Below are positions 8,157-16,481 of a stretch of DNA of 64,000 nucleotides, one piece after another. Below the pieces are notes generated by a model that saw only the letters and a list, made by a program, of their open reading frames with translations, was not told the DNA's origin and did not search any database. The stretch is from NCBI GenBank assembly GCA_003611805.1, contig RAYM01000018.1, positions 1 through 64,000 of the forward strand, read 5' to 3'. This DNA comes from a bacterium 1xD42-87. Its GTDB lineage: Bacteria; Bacillota; Clostridia; Lachnospirales; Lachnospiraceae. The stretch's first letter is position 1. Every line of letters begins with the position of its first letter. The position numbers were made by a program, and so were the translations under genes.

Positions 8157-10061
8157 ATGTATCATGCCAAAAAAATCGGCGTCTTTATCTCCCATATATT
8201 TGGCACCTACCAGCAGGGCGTCTGCCAGGGAATCATCGACCGTGCCGTGGAATACGGATATACCGCGGAAATCTTTACCTCCCTTGACGGGGAAAATCTC
8301 GGCTCCTACGCGCGCGGCGAGGAGAGCATTCTGCATATCCCGAACTATGACAGCTTTGACGGCGTCATTTTTGCCTCCGACACTTATATCTCGCAGGAGC
8401 TTCGCCGGAAAATCCTGAAACAGTTACAGACGCTCTCCTGCCCGGTTGTGGAAATCGCCGTAAAGGACGCCCATTTTCCCGTGATTTCACTGGAAAACAA
8501 CTCTATGACAGGCGGTCTGACTTCCCATTTCCTGACCGTACACCGCGCTTCCCGCATATGTTTTCTGGGCTGTTCCACGGAATCCTATATCTCGGACGTG
8601 AGGGAATCCTATTATCGGGACGCCCTGAAGAAACATGGGAAAACGCCCGCCGAAAACGATATTTACCACTGCAGCTATGACAGCGGTGATGTAAATCGGG
8701 CGTTGGATTTTTTCTGCCGTACCGGAACGCCAAAGGCCGTGGTCTGCTACAATGACAGGCTCGCCCTCATGTTCCTCGCTTCCGCCCTTGCGGCAGGATA
8801 CCGCGTGCCGGAAGACATCGCTATAACAGGATGCGACGATACGCCGGACGGTAGAAACGCCTCCCCCATGCTCACGACCGTCTCCTTTCCTGTATATGAG
8901 CTGGGCGCCCGCTCTGTGGAAAACCTGCTTTCGCTGATCCGGCGCGGCATTCCCGACGCTGCCGGTCCGGCTGCCGAGCTGCTTATTCGGAACTCCTGCG
9001 GCTGCAGTCATTTCGGAAACGCCAACGCCGTCTTTTTTTCTCAGACGCTTTCCGACCGCATCGCCTCTCTGGAAAATTCCATCCTCTGCTCCATGAACAT
9101 GTCGTCCTCCCTGCAGCATGTGACGGATCTCGACGCGGGTATGGAACTGCTCACGGATTTTTTGCCGCAGCTGGAGCATTGCAGGGAATTTTATCTGTGC
9201 CTGTACGCCGACTGGGACTCCGTCTCCAGCCACATCCTCGCTCTCACAAACAGGGTGGAAACCGCTTCGGACACCGATACCATCCTTTTAAAGTTTGCGT
9301 ACAAAAACGGAAAACGACTGCCGGAATGCAGCTTCCTAAAAAAGAACCTGCTGCCGGATTATCTTTACGCCGATTCCGACTGCGCGTATATTTATGTCCC
9401 GCTTTATTTTGAAGACAAAAAGTTTGGCTACATCGCCCTCGCCTACGAAGACAACCGCATCGACTACCAGTTCCGTCTCGTCCAGTGGCAGATAAACATC
9501 AACCAAATGCTGCAGAGCGTCTGTGAAGCCAAGCGTACCGGCATGCTGGTGGACCGTCTGGAAGATATCTATATGAAGGATGCGCTGACCGGCCTTTACA
9601 ACAGGCACGGCTACGACCGCCTGGAAGAGCCGCTCTTAAACCGCGCCCTCTCGGAAAACCTCCCTCTCACGGCCTTTCTGTTCGACATGGACGGGCTGAA
9701 AAGCATCAACGACACCTACGGCCACAGTGAAGGAGACTTCGCCATACAGGTTTTGGGACAGGCGATCGAAAGCACCGCTGCCGAAGGGGATATCTGCGCC
9801 CGTTTTTCGGGAGATGAGTTTTACATGCTCACCGCCGGTCTCTCCGAAAAGGATGTGAAAAAGCGCGCGCAGTCCATTGCCGCCTATCTCCACAACTACA
9901 ACAAATTAAGCAGCAAACCTTACGATATTTCCTGCAGCTGCGGTTACGCCTCCGTGCGCCCCACTGCCGGTTTTGGCGCGGAGCACGTCCGGGAGCTGTT
10001 CTCCCTTGCCGACAGGCAGATGTACCTTGAGAAAGAAAGGCATCACGCCGCACGCCGCTAA
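8157..10061 (+). CDS. LacI-type sensor domain fused to a GGDEF diguanylate cyclase
   Basis: 634 residues from the ATG preceded by GGAGG. A longer frame from 8079 lacks a ribosome site. Residues about 5-290 match the periplasmic-binding-protein-like fold of LacI regulators (ISHIFGTYQQGV..., IAITGCDDTP...) but there is no helix-turn-helix in front. A GAF-like linker region follows, then a GGDEF domain with DMDGLKSINDTYGH and the active-site variant SGDEF. The usual RxxD inhibitory site appears absent (AEGD at that place). It probably makes cyclic di-GMP in the cytoplasm in response to a sugar-like ligand. The palindrome CCTTAT-C-ATAAGG at 8061-8073 lies in the presumed promoter region and may be an operator. 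Confidence 0.85.
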   Translation: MYHAKKIGVFISHIFGTYQQGVCQGIIDRAVEYGYTAEIFTSLDGENLGSYARGEESILHIPNYDSFDGVIFASDTYISQELRRKILKQLQTLSCPVVEIAVKDAHFPVISLENNSMTGGLTSHFLTVHRASRICFLGCSTESYISDVRESYYRDALKKHGKTPAENDIYHCSYDSGDVNRALDFFCRTGTPKAVVCYNDRLALMFLASALAAGYRVPEDIAITGCDDTPDGRNASPMLTTVSFPVYELGARSVENLLSLIRRGIPDAAGPAAELLIRNSCGCSHFGNANAVFFSQTLSDRIASLENSILCSMNMSSSLQHVTDLDAGMELLTDFLPQLEHCREFYLCLYADWDSVSSHILALTNRVETASDTDTILLKFAYKNGKRLPECSFLKKNLLPDYLYADSDCAYIYVPLYFEDKKFGYIALAYEDNRIDYQFRLVQWQININQMLQSVCEAKRTGMLVDRLEDIYMKDALTGLYNRHGYDRLEEPLLNRALSENLPLTAFLFDMDGLKSINDTYGHSEGDFAIQVLGQAIESTAAEGDICARFSGDEFYMLTAGLSEKDVKKRAQSIAAYLHNYNKLSSKPYDISCSCGYASVRPTAGFGAEHVRELFSLADRQMYLEKERHHAARR

Positions 10062-10078
10062 ACGTACGTCAGTTACTT

Positions 10079-11569
10079 TTACCCCCCCCCCCTGGAAAAA
10101 TGGTCGTTTTGCACATTTTTCCGATATTCGCTCGGGGACACCCCGCAGGAGGCTTTGAATATCTTCATAAAATGTTTTTCGTTGTCGTACCCGATTTTTG
10201 CGCTGATCTCTATGATCCGCAGATCCGTCTCCTCAAGCAGCCGCTTCGCCTCCTCCATGCGGATTCCCTTCAGGTAATTGACGAAGTTGCTGCCCGTATA
10301 CTCTTTAAAGAGATAAGAAAACAGGGAATAGTTCATGGAGATATGGTTGGAAACCACCGCCATGTTCAGATCCTTGTCGAAATTTTCTTGAATATAGGCA
10401 ATCGCCTGCTTGATCTTCTGCTGGTTTTTGCTGCTGTCAAAGCGGCTGTTGATCTGCTCATGCAGCCCCAGAAGCCACTCCATAAATTCCGCCTGCCAGG
10501 ATGCCAATGTCGGATAGGCATAATACGCCCCCAGCCGCTTCACGTTTTCCTTCTCTTCCGCCAGCACATGCCGATATGTCTTCTGCGCCTCCTTAAAAAA
10601 GTCGTCCATGATGTTCACAAAATCAGAGGGACCTATCCACTCGTTTTTGACCGCATGAAACAGTCCGTTCCACGCTTTCACCAGCTCCTCCGTCTTATCC
10701 GTCCCGACCAGCTGCACCCTCTTTAGCTTCATTTCCGCCCCGGCAAGCCGTTTTCCCTGTTCGCCAAACTCTTCCGGCACATGCTTCCCCGGCTCGTCCG
10801 CGTACACCGGCATCCGTTCCACACAGAAAGCACGGCGCCTTGCATCCACCGCCTCCCTGTATGCCGTCCGCAGCTCCCGTATGCCGCTGTGCAGAAGGCT
10901 TACCCCCGCATACGCCTGCGACAGCTCATTTTTCAGCAAAAGCTGGGTATTCTTCTCCGGCACAAGATACACGTCGTTTCCCTCTATATTGTGCAGATAA
11001 ATATAGGGCTGCTCCTGTCCCGTCTCGACGTCCTTGGGATGCAGCGCGCACACCTGATACGCATGCAGGTCGAACTCGCTCTCATACTCGGTCTGCATGA
11101 TATGGAGTTCCTCCTCGGTGATCCGCTCATTTAACATCAGATATTTTAGCTGCTGATGCCCGAGACGTTTGCTGGTACGGCTGCTCTCCCGGTTTTCGGA
11201 TATCTCCTGCTCCAGCTTTCTGAGGATATCCCACAGCTTCTCCCGCTCCACCGGCTTTAAGAGATATTCCCTCGCGCCCATGCGCAGCATCTCCACCGCG
11301 TAGGAGAAATCCGCATACCCGCTGACCGCAACGACCAGAGGCTTCTCGTCCAGTTCCTGTATCCGCTGCACCAGTTCCACGCCGGTCATTTTGGGCATAC
11401 GGATATCCGTAAACATCACGTCCACCTTCTGGCTGCGCAGGATATCGAGCGCCATCTCCCCGTTGCCGCACTCCATAATCACCTCCACGGGGACGCCGCT
11501 GCGCTGGATCATCGCCCGTATACCCTGCCGTATCATCTTTTCATCTTCCACGATCAGCACTGTTTTCAT
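10079..11569 (-). CDS. YesN-type response regulator, receiver plus AraC HTH
   Basis: 496 residues from the ATG that follows GGAGG. An 18-residue upstream extension overlaps the pseudoknot element and is rejected. The receiver domain has the acidic pair in VEDE, phosphoacceptor D55 (FTDIRMPKM) and the Lys of LLKPVE. A long linker leads to a C-terminal AraC/XylS pair of helix-turn-helices (about 395-485). It is downstream of the cognate histidine kinase and should activate carbohydrate genes of this locus. The last codons read through an 11-base G tract (fwd 10082-10092), so a one-base slip would change the C-terminus. Confidence 0.92.
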   Translation of the reverse strand: MKTVLIVEDEKMIRQGIRAMIQRSGVPVEVIMECGNGEMALDILRSQKVDVMFTDIRMPKMTGVELVQRIQELDEKPLVVAVSGYADFSYAVEMLRMGAREYLLKPVEREKLWDILRKLEQEISENRESSRTSKRLGHQQLKYLMLNERITEEELHIMQTEYESEFDLHAYQVCALHPKDVETGQEQPYIYLHNIEGNDVYLVPEKNTQLLLKNELSQAYAGVSLLHSGIRELRTAYREAVDARRRAFCVERMPVYADEPGKHVPEEFGEQGKRLAGAEMKLKRVQLVGTDKTEELVKAWNGLFHAVKNEWIGPSDFVNIMDDFFKEAQKTYRHVLAEEKENVKRLGAYYAYPTLASWQAEFMEWLLGLHEQINSRFDSSKNQQKIKQAIAYIQENFDKDLNMAVVSNHISMNYSLFSYLFKEYTGSNFVNYLKGIRMEEAKRLLEETDLRIIEISAKIGYDNEKHFMKIFKASCGVSPSEYRKNVQNDHFSRGGG

Positions 11570-11582
11570 GGTTACCTCCATG

Positions 11583-11685
11583 TCGGAGCATCTTTTCGCG
11601 ACGGCACGCGAGCAAAATCTCAAATTTTGCTATGCGATTCCGAGTTTGTGGCTCCGACACAAACTCGCGCCCGAACTTGTTCGGG
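11583..11685 (-). repeat. Intra-operonic pseudoknot element, copy A
   Basis: In the transcript, a 10-bp perfect hairpin (fwd CGAGTTTGTG 11641-11650 with CACAAACTCG 11658-11667) has the 7-base loop GCTCCGA (fwd 11651-11657). The loop is perfectly complementary to TCGGAGC (fwd 11583-11589), three bases before the response regulator's GGAGG. Between them is a second hairpin (AGCAAAAT 11611-11618, ATTTTGCT 11624-11631), and a third (CCCGAAC-TT-GTTCGGG, 11670-11685) precedes the element in the transcript. See copies B and C for covariation. Confidence 0.75.
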
Positions 11686-11708
11686 AGTTGAAACAATAAG
11701 GCACCCCC

Positions 11709-13493
11709 CTATTCTCCGCGGTACATGGGTACGCGCACCGTAACCTTCGTGTAACACCCAAGCTTCGAGTCAACCGTGATCCCGTACTCCGCCCCGAAAC
11801 TCATCCGTATTCTGTCCTGCACGTTCTTTAAGCCGATGCCGTTCCCGGAACCTCCGTCGGGTTCGATCTCCCCGGCGATCCGTCTCCTGAGTCTCTGCAG
11901 CGACTCTTCGCTCATGCCTTTGCCGGCGTCGCTGATCTCGATCACACAGTCCCCGTCCCGTATCATTCCCTTGATGTAAATATTGGTATCCTCCGCCAGC
12001 TCCTCTATCCCGTGATAAATGGCGTTTTCCACAATCGGCTGCAGGGACATTTTCGGTATCTCCTGCTTCAGAACTTCCTCCGGCAGATTGAGGGAAAGAT
12101 AAATCTCATAGTCAAAGCGCAGGTTGATGAGGATCAGATAATTTCTAATATAGGCGATCTCCTCCTCCACACGCACGTTGCCGGACACCCATCTGATGCT
12201 GTACCTAAGCAGGTTTCCAAGGGAGGTGATGGCGTCGGAAATCACATACTCCTCGTCGATCTCCGCCATCATCTTAATGGACTCCAGCACGTTGTAGATG
12301 AAATGCGCGTTGATCTGGTTCTGCAGCGCGCGGATCTGGGCATTCTTTGCCAGCATTTCCCTGTCTATATTTTCCTTCATAAGCCGTTCGATCCGATCTA
12401 ACATCTTATTGATCTGGGTTCCCAGCTCACCCATCTCGTCATTTCCGCAGCCCTCGATCCTGACCTGCAGATCACCCTTCTGTATCAGGCGGATGGATTT
12501 CAAAATTTCGTAAAACTGCCGCAGCAGCCTCTTTACGGTAAAGTTGATCAGAAAAGCCAGCCCGATGAGTATCACCAGCATAACCGCCACAAAGATATTC
12601 CTCATCCGGTACACATAGCGCACATTATCCGAAATATTTTTCACGGACAAGAGAGTCCCCTGCAGCTCCCTGACATACAACCCGGAAACGATCAGATGCT
12701 CGCCGTCCTGTTTGAGATATCTCGTGTACATGCCGTCCTTTTCAAGATCCTGCTCCATTTTAAGCCGCACAAATTCTTCCGATCCGTCCGCCTCATTCCC
12801 GCCAAAGTACAGCTCCCCCTCGTCAGAGACAAAGCAGCTCCACTCATCCTCCATCTTCTCATACAGCGGCGGAAACATATTTTCCATGGTGACCGCCGTC
12901 TCCATCACCCCGATCAGACCGTTCTCATAATCTTCTATTTTTGTCACCAGAGCCGCAATCTGCGTCGTCCCGTTATTGTCAAACAGCGCGTCCTCATACT
13001 GATAATGCCAGCCCGATACGTCCGTCTCCCCCGCCCACGCCATTTTCTGCATACGGGAGCAGCTGTAAAGGATCGGCATCATCTCCTGCACCTCATCATT
13101 CACGGCGTATACGCGCACGCCGTACAACAAAGTGTTGTTGCTGACAAGACGCTCCAGCGCCGTGATATTGGAATGATAAAAAGCAAGCAGCTCTTCCGTA
13201 TCCGACTTTTCCTGCCTGACCGACTTTTGCAGCATCTGCAGAAGCGCCTCGTCATTTAGGAAAAACTGTGTCGTCATATTGACCGAGTCTATGTTTTTAC
13301 GGATATGGTCCCCGTTTCGCTCCATCGTGTACTCCATATAATTTCTGTTCTCGGTAATCACGCTGCGCTCCATATTGTAAAAGAGCGCCCCCGCAAGGAC
13401 AGAGATCGGCAGAGCCACAAAAAAACAGATGACAAGCGTAAATTTGCTATTCAATTTCAGACTGTCGAATACTTTTTTCCAACTTTTAGTCAC
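11709..13493 (-). CDS. YesM-type sensor histidine kinase
   Basis: 594 residues from a GTG whose GTGA overlaps the stop of the upstream lipoprotein gene, so the two are coupled. It has two membrane segments (about 17-38 and 305-325) around an extracellular sensor domain, then a HAMP segment. The His_kinase domain with AHFIYNVLESIKMM supplies the phosphorylated His, and a HATPase domain with GNGIGLKNV completes it. It should phosphorylate the AraC-type regulator encoded next (11569 leftward). A longer ATG frame inside the upstream gene is unlikely because it has no ribosome site and disrupts the coupling. Confidence 0.93.
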   Translation of the reverse strand: MTKSWKKVFDSLKLNSKFTLVICFFVALPISVLAGALFYNMERSVITENRNYMEYTMERNGDHIRKNIDSVNMTTQFFLNDEALLQMLQKSVRQEKSDTEELLAFYHSNITALERLVSNNTLLYGVRVYAVNDEVQEMMPILYSCSRMQKMAWAGETDVSGWHYQYEDALFDNNGTTQIAALVTKIEDYENGLIGVMETAVTMENMFPPLYEKMEDEWSCFVSDEGELYFGGNEADGSEEFVRLKMEQDLEKDGMYTRYLKQDGEHLIVSGLYVRELQGTLLSVKNISDNVRYVYRMRNIFVAVMLVILIGLAFLINFTVKRLLRQFYEILKSIRLIQKGDLQVRIEGCGNDEMGELGTQINKMLDRIERLMKENIDREMLAKNAQIRALQNQINAHFIYNVLESIKMMAEIDEEYVISDAITSLGNLLRYSIRWVSGNVRVEEEIAYIRNYLILINLRFDYEIYLSLNLPEEVLKQEIPKMSLQPIVENAIYHGIEELAEDTNIYIKGMIRDGDCVIEISDAGKGMSEESLQRLRRRIAGEIEPDGGSGNGIGLKNVQDRIRMSFGAEYGITVDSKLGCYTKVTVRVPMYRGE

Positions 13494-15142
13494 GTTATCC
13501 CCATCTTTTCTTTCGCCTGCTTCATCAGCGCTGTCTTTGCCGCCTGCACTTCCCTGAACCCACATGCCTCTCTCTCTTCCAGAAAAAAGGCAAATATCTC
13601 GTCAAATTCTTCCTCCGATTCCGCCAGCAGAAGCCTTGGAAGGGTTTTGCTCCACAGCAGTTCGATTTTGTTGTCCGCATAGGCTTCTCTGGAACCTTTG
13701 GGAAGAAAGGCGTCGTACTGCCCGTTGTAAATCACATAGGGATACGACCACTCCATGATCTGCCTGACAGGCTCCCCCGGCTCCTGTTTCCACTTTAACT
13801 GCATCCTGTTATCCTGCAGCATCCAGTAGGTATTGTCCGCGCCGTATGTGCGGTCGTAAGCCTGCCTGTCCACGTTGAGCAGGGCGTTTACCTCCTCCTT
13901 TACCACCGGTTTCCCGTCCACATAGTCGAAGGTCTCCCCCTCCACCCCCAGCGAAAGGCGAAGCTGCCCCTGTTCGCTTAACATATAATCCATAAAGGCG
14001 ATCGCCCGCTCCGGGTTTTTGCAGTTTTTCGATATCAGGGTAACCGTCCAGCCGTTGATGCCGCTTGTGGGAAGCGTCGGGTCGTCTCCCGCCGCATTCT
14101 TGGGACCGTCCACCGCCAGATAAATCCGCTCCGGATGGTTTACATAAAGTTCCTTCTGCTGCGCCACCATATCCGTGTACTGGTAGAGCATACAGAAATA
14201 CCTGCCCTTTGCCATCTTTTCCTCGGTCTGCATCCTCTGGTCAATGAAAATGTCGTCCGCAAGAAGCCCCTCCTCGCCGAGCCTGCGGAACATTTTCAGC
14301 CATGTCAGATAATCCTCATTTGTGTAACGGTCGTATATCTCCCCGTTTTCCTCAAAGGGCACCGCCAGAAAATTCATCAGGTACTTGTCGAAGGAGACGT
14401 TTCCCTGATCGTTAAACACGTGCGCGCCCACCGGGATGAGCGGCTCCCCGTCCACCGTCGGAAACATGTCCTGCGCTTTCTTTACCGCCGCCGCAAACCC
14501 TTCCGGCGTCGTCATGTCCGGGCTGCCGATCGCCTCATAGATATCCTTACGCACGAGAAACGTCTGGTTGGAGCTGATGTTGTCATATGTCTCGATGTCT
14601 TTTGCCGTGAAAAAGGAATTGGGATAGCTGTATATATTGCCGTCCTCCTTCGTGTACCAGTTGACCACATCGGTGTCGCTCACCTGATAAAAGAAGGCAT
14701 CGTATTCGTCCGCCAGCTCATTTAAGGCATAGACCATGCCGCTGTCTATCATCTCGTCAATCTGCGGCTCCCACCAGCCAAGCGTAATGAAATCCGGCAG
14801 GGAATCCGCCGCGATCAGGGCGTTTAACTTCTCCTTTTCATTGCCGCCTGGCGTAATGAAGTGTATGTTTACGCCCGTCTCCTCCGTAATCTTGTCGGAC
14901 ACCACATTGCCGCCCCATTCGGAATTGTACCATGAATAGTTGATATACCAGTCAAACGTAACAGGCTCGCCCGCATACCGCTCCCATGCGGGCCCATCCG
15001 CCCCGGCTGCCGACGCCCCCGGCGCCTGCCCGCCGTCCTTCGACGCGCACCCCGCAAAAAGCAGACCTATTCCCATCAGCATCATTCCCACCAGATATGT
15101 CCCCGCCGCGGTGCGCCGCCTGCCCGTTTTCCTCTCCCGCAT
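13490..15142 (-). CDS. Extracellular solute-binding lipoprotein linked to the two-component system
   Basis: 550 residues from ATG at 15142 (an upstream TTG would add nine residues). A signal sequence ends in the lipobox LLFAGC, with Cys at 32. The rest is a family 1 sugar-binding fold of the long LplA/YtcQ kind (WYINYSWYNSEWGG..., GINGWTVTLISKN). It is not next to permeases. Instead it precedes the kinase with a 4-base overlap, so it may present ligand to the sensor rather than, or in addition to, serving the importer upstream. The substrate is not determinable from sequence. Confidence 0.85.
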   Translation of the reverse strand: MRERKTGRRRTAAGTYLVGMMLMGIGLLFAGCASKDGGQAPGASAAGADGPAWERYAGEPVTFDWYINYSWYNSEWGGNVVSDKITEETGVNIHFITPGGNEKEKLNALIAADSLPDFITLGWWEPQIDEMIDSGMVYALNELADEYDAFFYQVSDTDVVNWYTKEDGNIYSYPNSFFTAKDIETYDNISSNQTFLVRKDIYEAIGSPDMTTPEGFAAAVKKAQDMFPTVDGEPLIPVGAHVFNDQGNVSFDKYLMNFLAVPFEENGEIYDRYTNEDYLTWLKMFRRLGEEGLLADDIFIDQRMQTEEKMAKGRYFCMLYQYTDMVAQQKELYVNHPERIYLAVDGPKNAAGDDPTLPTSGINGWTVTLISKNCKNPERAIAFMDYMLSEQGQLRLSLGVEGETFDYVDGKPVVKEEVNALLNVDRQAYDRTYGADNTYWMLQDNRMQLKWKQEPGEPVRQIMEWSYPYVIYNGQYDAFLPKGSREAYADNKIELLWSKTLPRLLLAESEEEFDEIFAFFLEEREACGFREVQAAKTALMKQAKEKMGIT

Positions 15143-15279
15143 CTTCTTACCCCAATCCTCTATAGTCAAAATCCAATGTATTTTTGTCCTGCCTATAGTA
15201 TACGGCTTATTCCGTTCCTTTTCAACGCCGCTGTCAAAAAATCACTGTAAAACACTGTCACTATGTTAAAATATATGTG

Positions 15280-15309
15280 GGTGTTACCAAAACGGGTAGC
15301 GGTTCGCCT
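15280..15309 (+). repeat. Left inverted repeat of the toxin cassette
   Basis: GGTGTTACC...GCGGTTCGCCT here is repeated in inverted orientation at 15555-15583 (AGGCGAACCG...GGTAACACC). Each arm forms its own small hairpin (TACC...GGTA here, ACCGT...ACGGT there). Each would lie at or near the 5' end of one of the two facing transcripts. Confidence 0.7.
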
Positions 15310-15363
15310 TTTGCCAAAATTAGTACATTTTGAGAGCTTCCTGTATCGAAGGAGGGGATACAT

Positions 15364-15408
15364 ATGGAAAATAAAGCGAAAGGTAAGCACTATTGGTGTT
15401 CGGAATGA
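15364..15408 (+). CDS. 14-residue leader peptide of the small membrane-peptide gene
   Basis: An ATG follows a very strong ribosome site (GGAGGGG). The short frame encodes 14 residues ending in a KHYWCSE-like tail and stops with TGA that overlaps the next start (ATGA). It probably loads ribosomes onto the second gene. It could also be a remnant of a longer frame. Confidence 0.5.
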   Translation: MENKAKGKHYWCSE

Positions 15409-15527
15409 TTTTGAAACTTGCCGGTATTGTAGTGACGGCCATCAGTATCATTGTCACGATAATCAGTATCCGACAGAACGGAAGAAATAAAAGACATCAA
15501 AAAAGCAACCGCCCCGACCAAAGTTAG
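15405..15527 (+). CDS. Small hydrophobic peptide, candidate type I toxin
   Basis: 40 residues: one hydrophobic segment (about 3-22) rich in Ile, Val and Thr, then a basic polar tail rich in Arg, Asn, Lys and Gln. Size and layout resemble Fst/TxpA-type membrane toxins, but no sequence family match is claimed. The start overlaps the leader stop by ATGA. The stop lies within a two-way terminator. A consensus promoter on the other strand faces the gene, and inverted repeats flank the unit. It sits as an isolated rightward gene inside a long leftward carbohydrate locus, which also suggests a mobile cassette. Confidence 0.55.
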   Translation: MILKLAGIVVTAISIIVTIISIRQNGRNKRHQKSNRPDQS

Positions 15528-15539
15528 GTTGCTTTTTTT
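15499..15539. terminator. Bidirectional terminator
   Basis: AAAAAAGCAACC (15499-15510) pairs with GGTTGCTTTTTTT (15527-15539). T-runs on both strands let it end the peptide mRNA and the facing RNA. Confidence 0.85.
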
Positions 15540-15592
15540 GATTTTCACTTAACCGAGGCGAACCGTTGCTTTACGGTAACACCTTTTTTCTA
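15500..15592 (-). ncRNA. Candidate antisense antitoxin RNA
   Basis: A consensus minus-strand promoter at 15599-15627 would start an RNA near 15590 that ends at the shared terminator. This gives about 90 nucleotides overlapping only the 3' end of the peptide mRNA, as in txpA/RatA. There is no reading frame of note in it. Inferred from promoter, terminator and inverted repeats. Confidence 0.5.
15555..15583 (-). repeat. Right inverted repeat of the toxin cassette
   Basis: Inverted partner of 15280-15309. It contains GGCGAACCG and GGTAACACC and the hairpin ACCGT...ACGGT. Confidence 0.7.
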
Positions 15593-15598
15593 TGAAAT

Positions 15599-15627
15599 AT
15601 ATTAGCACTTATCAGTATTTCCGTCAA
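15599..15627 (-). promoter_or_regulatory. Promoter facing the peptide gene
   Basis: TTGACG (fwd 15622-15627), 17 bases, TAATAT (fwd 15599-15604), just after the permease stop. Its transcript would meet the two-way terminator within about 90 bases, so it is unlikely to serve the lipoprotein-kinase operon. Confidence 0.75.
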
Positions 15628-15646
15628 CAGCCTTTCTTTTCTCACT

Positions 15647-16480
15647 CTATTCTTTCACACTTCCCGCCGTAATACTGCTGATAATGTACTTCGAGCAGAA
15701 GCAGAACACAATCAGGATCGGCACCACGGAGATCGCGACGCCGAGGTAGATCGCCCCTTGGTTCTTCTGCAGGTCCGTCGCCGCGTTCAGCGTGCTGATC
15801 ATCACCGGCAGCGTCATCTTATCCGGTGTGTTTAACAGGATCAACGGCACCAGATAGTTGTTCCAGTTGCCGATGAAGGCACCGATCGACATGGTCGCGA
15901 TACCGGGCGCCATGATCGGCAGTACAATCTTGTGGAAAATATGTAACTCTCCCGCTCCGTCAATTCTCGCCGCCTCCAAAAGCGCCTTTGACAGCGTGGA
16001 CTGCACATACTGTCTCAAGAAAAACACCGTGCCCGGCGACGCGATTGCCGGAATGATCAGAGGCAGATAGGAGTCCACCATATGCAGCTTCTGACAGAGA
16101 TTGTAAAAACCGATCAGACTCAGCTGCGCCGGAATCATCATAAACACCACAAGTATCTTAAACAGCCATGCATTTCCTTTGAAGCGGTATACCGCCATGG
16201 CATACGCCGTGATCGACGAGAAGTACGCCGTCAGTATGGTCGCCGGAATCGCCACCAGCAGACTGTTTCTAAAGCCCTTAAACAGATTTACATAGGCAAA
16301 CAGCGCCTCCCAGTTGTCCTTCAGATGGCTGCTCGGTATCAGTGTGAAGGAATGGGTGATTTCCACGCCGCTTCTCGTGGCATTCACGATCATTAACAGA
16401 AACGGAAGGAAGCAAATCGCTGCAAGCAGGCTCAGGCACAGATAAATGATTCCTTTTTTCATCTTGGCAGTCGTAGTCAT
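15647..16480 (-). CDS. Sugar ABC transporter permease (MalG-type)
   Basis: 277 residues from the ATG after GGGAGGAAG. A 16-residue upstream extension reads through the previous gene and is rejected. There are six membrane segments, with the EAA loop EAARIDGAGELHIFHKIVLP in the cytoplasm before the fifth, and the typical C-terminal AGSVKE. The start lies one base after the stop of the partner permease. No ATP-binding protein gene is present here, so a shared MsmK-type ATPase elsewhere is likely. Confidence 0.95.
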   Translation of the reverse strand: MTTTAKMKKGIIYLCLSLLAAICFLPFLLMIVNATRSGVEITHSFTLIPSSHLKDNWEALFAYVNLFKGFRNSLLVAIPATILTAYFSSITAYAMAVYRFKGNAWLFKILVVFMMIPAQLSLIGFYNLCQKLHMVDSYLPLIIPAIASPGTVFFLRQYVQSTLSKALLEAARIDGAGELHIFHKIVLPIMAPGIATMSIGAFIGNWNNYLVPLILLNTPDKMTLPVMISTLNAATDLQKNQGAIYLGVAISVVPILIVFCFCSKYIISSITAGSVKE

Positions 16481-16481
16481 A

